Below are positions 10,640 through 17,384 of a stretch of 64,000 nucleotides of DNA, piece after piece. Position 1 is the first letter of the stretch; each line of letters begins with the position of its first letter. Location of the stretch: contig NZ_UTBZ01000134.1 of assembly GCF_900580865.1 (NCBI RefSeq), positions 124,001-188,000 on the forward strand, written 5' to 3'. The stretch comes from Pseudomonas viridiflava (GTDB lineage: Bacteria; Pseudomonadota; Gammaproteobacteria; Pseudomonadales; Pseudomonadaceae). The notes under the pieces are model-generated. The model ran no database searches. It was not told the DNA's origin and saw only the letters and a program-made list of their open reading frames with translations. Both the position numbers and the translations under genes were made by a program.

Positions 10640-11635
10640 ATGTCCAAGCAAGTCTCCACGCCCTTGCGGCGCGTCAGCATCCTGGCAATCGACCGGGTTT
10701 TCGCTTCCACTCTCATGCAAGCCAAGGATTTTTTCCATCTGGCCAGCCTGCGTTATGGCAAACAACTGGGCCACGGCCTGACACCGGCGTTCGAAACGCG
10801 CCTGGTCAGCCCCGACGGCAAACCGGTGAACAGCTTCAGTGACGTCGTAATGCCGGTCGACGGCGGTCTGGAAAGCGCCGATGTCATTATCCTCCCGGCG
10901 TTCTGGGACGATTTCGACACGCTGTGCAGCCGTTATCCACAAGTCCTGCCGTGGCTGCGTGAACAGCACGCCCGTGGCGCGGTGTTGTGCGGCGAAGCCA
11001 CCGGGGTGTTCTGGCTGGCCGAGGCCGGTCTGCTCAACGGCAAGGAAGCGACCACCTACTGGCGTTTCTTCAATGCCTTCGCCGAGCGCTTCCCCAAGGT
11101 CTACCTCAATCAGGACAAGCACCTGACCGACGCCGACAACTTGTATTGCGCCGGCGGCACCACCTCGGCCTGCGACCTTTACATCTACTTGATCGAGCGT
11201 TTCTGTGGGGCCAACGTCGCGCAAGCCGTGGCCCGCGACATTCTCTACGAAGTGCAGCGCAGCTATTCGCCGGGACGTATCGGCTTCGGTGGGCAGAAGC
11301 TGCACCAGGACGTGATCATCCTGCAGATCCAGCACTGGCTCGAAGAGCATTTCGCCGACAAGTTCCGCTTCGAAGACGTCGCCCGCGAGCATGGCATGAG
11401 CATCCGCAATTTCATGCGGCGCTTCCAGACGGCCACCGGTGACAAGCCATTGCACTACCTGCAACGGCTGCGTATCGAAACCGCGAAAGGTTTGCTGTCC
11501 GGCAGCCGCAAGAGCATCAAGACCATCAGTTATGAGGTCGGTTACGACGATGCGAGCTTCTTCGCGCGGTTATTCCGTCAGCACACGGAGCTGTCGCCGA
11601 ACCAGTATCGGCAGCAGTTTCAGCAGGCTGCTTAG
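10640..11635 (+). CDS. GlxA family transcriptional regulator (DJ-1/PfpI plus AraC HTH)
   Basis: A 331-residue regulator with an N-terminal DJ-1/PfpI-like domain (about 10-190) and a C-terminal AraC double helix-turn-helix (about 225-325). The HTH region includes FMRRFQTATGDKPLHYLQRLR and the end signature ISYEVGYDDASFFARLFRQHT. Relatives control amine, carnitine or arginine catabolism. It is divergent from the acyl-CoA dehydrogenase, so that gene is the most obvious candidate target. Ligand unknown. Confidence 0.9.
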   Translation: MSKQVSTPLRRVSILAIDRVFASTLMQAKDFFHLASLRYGKQLGHGLTPAFETRLVSPDGKPVNSFSDVVMPVDGGLESADVIILPAFWDDFDTLCSRYPQVLPWLREQHARGAVLCGEATGVFWLAEAGLLNGKEATTYWRFFNAFAERFPKVYLNQDKHLTDADNLYCAGGTTSACDLYIYLIERFCGANVAQAVARDILYEVQRSYSPGRIGFGGQKLHQDVIILQIQHWLEEHFADKFRFEDVAREHGMSIRNFMRRFQTATGDKPLHYLQRLRIETAKGLLSGSRKSIKTISYEVGYDDASFFARLFRQHTELSPNQYRQQFQQAA

Positions 11636-11660
11636 CCCTCTGCCCATACACAAACCCATT

Positions 11661-11748
11661 TAGGAGTGAGCCTGCTCGCGATTGCGTCCGTCCATGCAGT
11701 ACTTATGTGACTGATCCACCGCTATCGCGAGCAGGCTCACTCTTACAG
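11661..11748. repeat. REP inverted pair (copy 2, diverged)
   Basis: Arms 11661-11682 and 11724-11747 are inverse complements of the REP family but carry substitutions (GTGAGCCTGCTCGCG; ...GGCTCACTCTTACA), so this copy is older or from a subgroup. Confidence 0.85.
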
Positions 11749-11771
11749 GGTATTGCGGTGAATTCTGGATA

Positions 11772-11810
11772 TAAAAAAAGGGCCTGCAATTGCAGGCCCT
11801 CTTTCTTTTC
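11772..11810. terminator. Rho-independent terminator downstream of zapE
   Basis: A 20-base perfect palindrome (GGGCCTGCAATTGCAGGCCC) has an A-run on its left, giving a T-run on the minus strand 20 bases past the zapE stop; the right side is also T-rich. Confidence 0.85.
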
Positions 11811-11821
11811 CGAAAATCCGC

Positions 11822-12916
11822 TTAAGGCTTGTGCGCCCGCGACAGGAATTCGTGCGATTGCATCTCGAGCAAACGGCTCAGCGTGCGCTGGAACTCGAAG
11901 TTCAGGCGGCCGCCGGTGTACAGATCCTTCAGCTCGACTTCAGCCGAAATGATCAGCTTGACGTTGCGGTCGTAGAACTCGTCGACCATGTTGATAAAGC
12001 GGCGGGCGATGTCGTCGGTGGTGACGCTCATCTGCTCGACACCGCTGAGCAACACCGCATGGAAGATCTTGCCCAGTTCGATGTAGTCGTTCTGGCTACG
12101 CGGGCCGTCGCACAGTTCGCGGAAGTCGAACCAGGCCACGTCGTCACACGTGCGCAGCGCACGGATCTCGCGGTTTTCGATCATCAGCACGTCGTTCTCG
12201 ACCGCAGCAGTGCATTCCGGCGTCAGCGCCTTGAAGCTCTTGCGCAGGCTTTCGTGAGCAGCTTCGTCGAGCGGATAGTGGAACAGTTCCGCTTGCTCGA
12301 GGTGGCGCAGACGGTAGTCGACGCCGCTGTCGACGTTGACGATCTCGGTGTTCTGCTTGATCAGCGCAATCGCCGGCAAGAAGCGCGCACGTTGCAGACC
12401 GTCCTTGTACAGACCGTCCGGGACGATGTTCGAGGTCGCGACCAGGGTCACGCCATTCTTGAACAGCTCTTCCATCAGCGTGCCGAGGATCATCGCGTCG
12501 GTGATGTCGGACACGAAGAATTCATCGAAGCAGATTACCCGCGACTCGGTCGCGAAGCGCTTGGCGATGATGGTCAGCGGGTTTTTCTCGCCGCCGAGGG
12601 TTTTCATTTCTTCGTGCACGCGCTTCATGAAGCGGTGGAAGTGGGTGCGGGTCTTTTCCTTGAACGGCAGCGCTTCGAAGAAGGTGTCGACCAGGTAAGT
12701 TTTGCCGCGACCTACGCCGCCCCAGAAATACAGGCCTTTGACCGGCGTCTGATCCTTTTTGCCGAACAGTTTGCTCAGCAGACCCGGCTTGTTCTGATCG
12801 GCGGCGATCAGATCCTCGTAGAGACGCTGCAAATGACGCACAGCAGTTTCCTGCGCGGCGTCATGGAAGAAGTCCGGGCGTTTCAGATCAGCTTGGTATC
12901 GTTCTAGGGGCGTCAT
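11822..12916 (-). CDS. zapE: Cell division protein ZapE (AFG1-like ATPase)
   Basis: A 364-residue P-loop ATPase of the AFG1/ZapE family. E. coli ZapE associates with the Z-ring and destabilises FtsZ polymers during late division. Walker A is GGVGRGKT, Walker B is VICFDEFFVSD, and a sensor-like LVATSNIVPDGLYKDGLQR follows, all typical. The gene follows trpS on the same strand but is separated by a terminator at 12936-12967. Confidence 0.93.
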   Translation of the reverse strand: MTPLERYQADLKRPDFFHDAAQETAVRHLQRLYEDLIAADQNKPGLLSKLFGKKDQTPVKGLYFWGGVGRGKTYLVDTFFEALPFKEKTRTHFHRFMKRVHEEMKTLGGEKNPLTIIAKRFATESRVICFDEFFVSDITDAMILGTLMEELFKNGVTLVATSNIVPDGLYKDGLQRARFLPAIALIKQNTEIVNVDSGVDYRLRHLEQAELFHYPLDEAAHESLRKSFKALTPECTAAVENDVLMIENREIRALRTCDDVAWFDFRELCDGPRSQNDYIELGKIFHAVLLSGVEQMSVTTDDIARRFINMVDEFYDRNVKLIISAEVELKDLYTGGRLNFEFQRTLSRLLEMQSHEFLSRAHKP

Positions 12917-12935
12917 AATTCGTTAGCAAGGCAAC

Positions 12936-12967
12936 AAAAACGGGCCGTCACTGTAGCGACGGCCCGT
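12936..12967 (-). terminator. Terminator between trpS and zapE
   Basis: A 9-bp perfect GC stem (CGGGCCGTC/GACGGCCCG) with an 8-base loop is followed on the minus strand by five T residues, 40 bases past the trpS stop. Confidence 0.85.
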
Positions 12968-13006
12968 GGGAATGGCAATCGGCCCTTGGTCGGACCGTGC
13001 CGCCGA

Positions 13007-14362
13007 TTAGTCCTGAGCCGGGGTCAGCGCGACGCGCAAAGCCTCGATGGCCGCGTCCCGCGCAGCAGCGTCGGCGAACGCCGGGCTGTCACCGACGCAC
13101 TCGCCTTCCAGCCAGACGCTGAAGCTCAGGTCTTCGCTGCGCACGTCCAGCGGCTGACCGGATTGCAGTTGTTTGGTCACCTGCCCGGCGGTTTTGCCGT
13201 CAGCGAAGTTACGCGATAACAGCAGTTGCTCGCCATCGGCCGCCAGCAAACGGAAACGGAAGCTGCCGTCGTCTTCGCGGAAGCTGACGAAACGCGCGGC
13301 TTTCGCGGCTTTCTTCTTGGTCGTCGCGGCAACCTGAACCTGATTGACGAAGGAGCGCAGGCCGACGGCCTCGCGCAGCTCGTTGAGGAACGGCGTTGCC
13401 ACCGCACGGGCCTTCTTGGCGCCGATCTGCAGGATGTCTTCCAGATCCGCCGGACGCTCGATCAACTGGTGATACTTGTCGCGCGCTTCGCCGAGATCGT
13501 TGTCGAGCAACTGGAACAGACGGCTCTTCGCCTCGCCCCAACCCAGACCGTCGAGCAGTTCGCTGCGGAATTCGTCAGCCTGCGCTGGCGTGGCGAAGGC
13601 CTGGAACAGGGTGAACAGGTGCGAGTTGTCCGGATCCTTCGCTTCGCCTGGCGCTTTGGAGTCGGTGACGATGCGCGAGATCGCGTCCTTCATCTCTTTG
13701 GCGCTGGAGAACAACGGGATGGTGTTGTCGTAGCTCTTCGACATCTTGCGACCGTCGAGGCCTGGCAACGTCGCCACGCTCTCTTCGATCAGCGCTTCGG
13801 GCATGGTGAAGAATTCTTTGCCCTGACCGAACAGGTGGTTGAAACGCTGGCCGATGTCGCGGGCCATTTCCACGTGCTGGATCTGGTCGCGACCGACCGG
13901 CACCTTGTGCGCGTTGAACATCAGGATGTCCGCGGCCATCAGCACCGGGTAGCTGTAGAGGCCCATGGTGATGCCGGCGTCCGGGTCCTCACCGGTTTCG
14001 ACGTTCTTGTCCACCGAGGCCTTGTAGGCGTGCGCACGATTGAGCAGGCCCTTGGCGGCCACGCAGGTCAGTAGCCAGGTCAGCTCAGGGATTTCCGGGA
14101 TGTCGGACTGACGGTAGAAGGTCACGCGGTCGACATCGAGGCCACCGGCCAGCCAGGTCGCGGCGATTTCCAGACGCGAGCGCTGGATGCGCAGCGGGTC
14201 ATCGCATTTGATCAGGGCGTGGTAGTCGGCCAGGAAGTAGAACGAGTCGGCATTGCTGTCGCGGCTGGCAAGGATTGCCGGGCGGATGGCGCCGGCGTAG
14301 TTGCCCAGGTGCGGCGTGCCGGTGGTGGTGATGCCGGTGAGGATACGGGTACGGTTCGTCAT
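13007..14362 (-). CDS. trpS: Tryptophanyl-tRNA synthetase with C-terminal extension
   Basis: Class I synthetase that charges tRNA-Trp. The HIGH-like motif is TPHLGN (residues 16-21) and the KMSKS motif is intact (206-210). The catalytic core ends near residue 339. A Lys/Ala-rich linker (349-356) then leads to an extra domain of about 95 residues (357-451) resembling the DUF1508/YegP fold (FRFRLLAADGEQLLLSRNF). The protein is therefore 451 residues rather than the roughly 335 of E. coli TrpS. ATG 14362 was chosen over an upstream TTG at 14386 because it gives the Pseudomonas N-terminus; its ribosome site is weak, and coupling to the hydrolase 24 bases upstream is possible. Confidence 0.95.
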   Translation of the reverse strand: MTNRTRILTGITTTGTPHLGNYAGAIRPAILASRDSNADSFYFLADYHALIKCDDPLRIQRSRLEIAATWLAGGLDVDRVTFYRQSDIPEIPELTWLLTCVAAKGLLNRAHAYKASVDKNVETGEDPDAGITMGLYSYPVLMAADILMFNAHKVPVGRDQIQHVEMARDIGQRFNHLFGQGKEFFTMPEALIEESVATLPGLDGRKMSKSYDNTIPLFSSAKEMKDAISRIVTDSKAPGEAKDPDNSHLFTLFQAFATPAQADEFRSELLDGLGWGEAKSRLFQLLDNDLGEARDKYHQLIERPADLEDILQIGAKKARAVATPFLNELREAVGLRSFVNQVQVAATTKKKAAKAARFVSFREDDGSFRFRLLAADGEQLLLSRNFADGKTAGQVTKQLQSGQPLDVRSEDLSFSVWLEGECVGDSPAFADAAARDAAIEALRVALTPAQD

Positions 14363-14386
14363 GGGTAATCGCTTGTCAGACTGCAA

Positions 14387-15016
14387 TCAATTCGAGAGAC
14401 GCGGCAGGATCAGATCCTTGAGATCGGTCAGCTTGCCATGAAAAAAGTGTCCGCATTCTGCCACTTTCAGCAGCTCATGGGGGCGCTGGAGTTTTTCCGA
14501 CCAGTCGTAAACCAGTTGCGGATCGATGACCTCGTCGGTTTCTGGCTGGATCACCGTGAGTTCACCCTGCTGCGGCAGTTGATCCTGCTCACCCAGACGC
14601 ATCACCGCTGGCGCGACCATGAACAGGTGCTTGAGCTGCACGCCCTGCGCCTCGAGACGGCCACCGAGACTTGCTGCAACAAATCCGCCGAAGGAGAAAC
14701 CGAACAGGGTCAGCGGCAGATCCGGGTGTTTTTCCCGCAGCCATGCGGCGGCGGCCTGGGCATCGTCAACTTCACCAGTACCCATGTCATGGGAACCTTC
14801 GCTGGCACCGACGCCGCGATAGTTGAAGCGCAAGGTGATCAGGCCCGCATCGCGCGCGGTGCGCTGCAGGGTCGAGACGACCTTGTTAAGCATGGTGCCG
14901 CCCTGCACCGGGTTCGGATGGCAGATCAGCGCGATGCCGATTGGCTGCTCGTTATCCAGGTACAGAGACTCAAGTTGACCCACCGGGCCGTCAATCACTA
15001 CAGGGGTTTCACGCAT
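14387..15016 (-). CDS. Alpha/beta hydrolase family protein
   Basis: A 209-residue single-domain alpha/beta hydrolase. The nucleophile elbow is GFSFGG, an acid follows in the strand containing IQPETDEVID, and the catalytic His is in AECGHFFHG. It begins MRETPVVIDGPVGQLESLYL; a much longer in-frame extension to 15169 runs into the divergent zapG start and has no family support. It probably forms an operon with trpS, as in other pseudomonads. Substrate unknown. Confidence 0.85.
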   Translation of the reverse strand: MRETPVVIDGPVGQLESLYLDNEQPIGIALICHPNPVQGGTMLNKVVSTLQRTARDAGLITLRFNYRGVGASEGSHDMGTGEVDDAQAAAAWLREKHPDLPLTLFGFSFGGFVAASLGGRLEAQGVQLKHLFMVAPAVMRLGEQDQLPQQGELTVIQPETDEVIDPQLVYDWSEKLQRPHELLKVAECGHFFHGKLTDLKDLILPRLSN

Positions 15017-15160
15017 CAGCAAGGAAGGAACTCCGTGACCTCGAATCGGGTCGACTCGTCTAGCAAATTGTCTGTGCCAATCTATTGCGAGTGAATCGCG
15101 GTATACAGCGCAGGTTCGAGCCGTTAACGTAAAGCAAAGCCGTTTATAGAGGAAGGACTC

Positions 15161-15595
15161 GTGGAACACTCGCTCTTAGTTTGGTTGTTACCGACTCTTG
15201 CCCTGGTTGTGGGTGTCGCCATTGGATTCCTGATCGCGCGCGTTGCGCCGAACGCCGCGCCGAGCCGTACGCAGCGTCAACTGGATGATATCCAGGAGCG
15301 TTTCGACAGTTATCAAAACGAAGTGGTCACCCACTTCAACAGCACCGCGATGCTGGTCAAGAAGCTGACCCAGAGCTATCAGGAAGTGCAGGATCATCTC
15401 GCCGAGGGCGCCAATCGTCTGGCCCTGGACGAGCAGACCCGCCAGCGCCTGATCGCTGCCCTGCACGCCGACGCGGCAGTCGCGCCACGCGAACGCCTGA
15501 CGCCACCGCGCGATCAGGAGCCGCCACGTGATTACGCGCCGAAGACCCCGAACTCACCGGGCATGCTCGATGAGCACTATGGTTTGAAGAAGTAA
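15161..15595 (+). CDS. zapG: ZapG/YhcB family (DUF1043) inner-membrane protein
   Basis: A 144-residue protein with one N-terminal membrane helix (about 5-27), a coiled coil (about 35-100) and a disordered Pro/Arg-rich tail. This is the YhcB/ZapG architecture, linked in E. coli to cell division and envelope growth. AGAGGAAGGAC before the start is a good ribosome site. It is divergent from the hydrolase-trpS operon. Confidence 0.9.
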   Translation: MEHSLLVWLLPTLALVVGVAIGFLIARVAPNAAPSRTQRQLDDIQERFDSYQNEVVTHFNSTAMLVKKLTQSYQEVQDHLAEGANRLALDEQTRQRLIAALHADAAVAPRERLTPPRDQEPPRDYAPKTPNSPGMLDEHYGLKK

Positions 15596-15612
15596 TCAGT
15601 CTTCGCTGAAAA

Positions 15613-15652
15613 CAAAAAGCCCCCGGACAGTGATGTGTTCGGGGGCTTTTTT
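15613..15652 (+). terminator. Rho-independent terminator after zapG
   Basis: The stem AGCCCCCG.../...CGGGGGCT is followed by a six-base T-run, about 20 bases past the zapG stop. Confidence 0.9.
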
Positions 15653-15679
15653 GTGTCTGTAATCTTCGGTGTTTGTAGC

Positions 15680-15756
15680 GGCCCCTTCGCGAGCAGGCTC
15701 GCTCCCACAGGGGAATGCATTTCAAATGTGGGAGCGAGCTCGCTCGCGAAGGGGCC
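15680..15756. repeat. REP inverted pair (copy 3)
   Basis: Arms of 30 bases (15680-15709 and 15727-15756) are inverse complements except for GAGCTCGCTCGC in the right arm where the other copies read GAGCCTGCTCGC. Confidence 0.95.
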
Positions 15757-15770
15757 GGCACAGGCCAGAC

Positions 15771-15806
15771 AAAAAAAATGCCCGATCACAGGACCGGGCA
15801 TTTCTT
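15771..15806 (-). terminator. Terminator after the OmpA-like lipoprotein gene
   Basis: The stem TGCCCG/CGGGCA is followed on the minus strand by an eight-base T-run just beyond the stop at 15822. Confidence 0.8.
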
Positions 15807-15821
15807 CATTCGGGCAAGTGC

Positions 15822-16559
15822 TTACGGATACTGCTGAACCGTACCCGGCTGCTGTTGCTGCTGACCACCATACTGCTGACCCGGAATCGCTTTCAGGTTG
15901 ACTTCAACCCGACGGTTCTGCGCCCGGCCATTCACGTCACCGTTACTGGCAATCGGGTTATCCGGACCGGCGCCACGGGCCGAGAGGTTGGCACCGCTGA
16001 CACCTTGCGAGGTCAGGTAGGTTGCCACGCTTTGCGCACGACGCTGGGACAGGTCCATGTTGTGCTGGCGGCTGCCGGTACTGTCGGTGTAGCCAACGAT
16101 TTCGATCTGATTCTGGCTGAACTCTTTCAACGAGCTCGCGAGATTGTTAAGCGGCTGGTAGAAACTGGAGGCGATGTTCGCCGAATCGGTCGCGAAGGTG
16201 ATGTTGCCCGGCATGATCAGTTTGATCTGATCGCCTTGGCGCTGCACTTCAACACCGGTGTTGGCCATGCTCGCGCGCAGTTTCTTTTCCTGCTGGTCGG
16301 CGTAGTAGCCGTAACCGGCAGCAGAAGCGCCCACCACGGCGGCACCGATCAAGGCACCTTTACCGCGATTGTTGTGGTCGATCGCGGCACCGGCCAGCGC
16401 ACCGGCCAGCGCACCGAGGCCGCCGTACTTGGCGGTTTTGCTCATGCCTTGCGAGCCACCGTCGGCCTGCCCTTGATTGTCATACGGGTTGGGCGAGGCG
16501 CAGCCGGACAGCAAGGCCACGGCAGTAGCGACAATAATCAAACGACGCGTGGTGAACAT
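15822..16559 (-). CDS. OmpA-family outer-membrane lipoprotein (YiaD-like)
   Basis: A 245-residue lipoprotein: signal peptide with lipobox LLSGCAS (Cys20), then a glycine-zipper-like hydrophobic stretch (GGLGALAGALAGAAIDHNNRG, about 47-85), then an OmpA C-terminal peptidoglycan-binding domain. The peptidoglycan motif is NQIEIVGYTDSTGSRQHNMDLSQRRA split over residues 145-175, and NRRVEVNL ends the domain. The tail is Gln-rich. It likely tethers the outer membrane to peptidoglycan. The glycine-zipper plus OmpA layout matches E. coli YiaD/YfiB relatives; no partner gene sits nearby. Confidence 0.88.
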   Translation of the reverse strand: MFTTRRLIIVATAVALLSGCASPNPYDNQGQADGGSQGMSKTAKYGGLGALAGALAGAAIDHNNRGKGALIGAAVVGASAAGYGYYADQQEKKLRASMANTGVEVQRQGDQIKLIMPGNITFATDSANIASSFYQPLNNLASSLKEFSQNQIEIVGYTDSTGSRQHNMDLSQRRAQSVATYLTSQGVSGANLSARGAGPDNPIASNGDVNGRAQNRRVEVNLKAIPGQQYGGQQQQQPGTVQQYP

Positions 16560-16676
16560 GGAGAGCTCCTACTTTTTTTGCATTCTGTGGTGCAGCGGCC
16601 ACTGAGTAATGGACCTGTGCGGGCGTTGGATCATGACAATGCACAAAAATTCCGCGGAGCACTCGTGACAAAATAT

Positions 16677-17321
16677 TCAGGCGCGCACAAACGGGTTTTC
16701 GCGCATTTCATCACCCAGACGCGTATCCGGCCCGTGACCGGTTACCACGGTCGCATCCTCGTCCAGCGTATATAGCCGCTGCTTGATCGAACGCACGATG
16801 GTCGCCTGATCGCCGCCCCACAAATCCGTGCGCCCTACGCCGCGACGAAACAACGTGTCGCCGGCAATCAACAGCTTAGCCTCGGAAAACCAGAAGCTCA
16901 TGGAACCGGGTGTATGTCCCGGCGTATGCAGGGCAACGCCGCAACCACAGGCCAGCTCTTCATCGTCGCTCAACCAGCGATCTGGCGATGGCACCGGAGT
17001 GTATGGCACGCCGAACATCTGGCACTGCATTTCGAGGTTGTCCCAAAGAAACTGGTCTTCCTTGTGCAAATGCAGCGTCGCACCGGTTTTTTCCTTCATC
17101 TGCCCCGAAGCGAGGAAGTGATCGAGATGCGCGTGGGTGTGGATGATGCTGACGACTTTCAGACCATGCGCATTGAGCCGCGCCATGATCAGGTCGGGGT
17201 TGCCCCCCGGGTCGACGACAATGGCCTTCTTGGTGACCGGATCGCCGATGATCGTGCAATTGCACTGGAGCGGGCCGACGGGGAAGGTTTCGCGGATCAG
17301 CGCTGAGCCTGGAACGGTCAT
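16677..17321 (-). CDS. MBL-fold metallo-hydrolase, glyoxalase II-like
   Basis: A 214-residue metallo-beta-lactamase-fold hydrolase of the YcbL/glyoxalase II-like type. The metal motif HTHAHLDH is complete, with further ligands in LHTPGHTPGSM and LIAGDTLF and a final His in VVTGHGPDT. It lacks the C-terminal glutathione-binding helical domain of true GloB, so the substrate may be a thioester but cannot be stated. It stands alone 63 bases downstream of the LuxR gene on the same strand. Confidence 0.88.
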   Translation of the reverse strand: MTVPGSALIRETFPVGPLQCNCTIIGDPVTKKAIVVDPGGNPDLIMARLNAHGLKVVSIIHTHAHLDHFLASGQMKEKTGATLHLHKEDQFLWDNLEMQCQMFGVPYTPVPSPDRWLSDDEELACGCGVALHTPGHTPGSMSFWFSEAKLLIAGDTLFRRGVGRTDLWGGDQATIVRSIKQRLYTLDEDATVVTGHGPDTRLGDEMRENPFVRA

Positions 17322-17384
17322 GGGGAAATCCTGGAAAAATAGTCAACAACGGTCGGAACCGGACAAACCGGGATGTTACCGTCG

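Noticed and set aside
16677-17321. Glyoxalase II (gloB)
   Set aside because: The metal site is right, but the C-terminal glutathione-binding domain is missing, so only glyoxalase II-like is stated.
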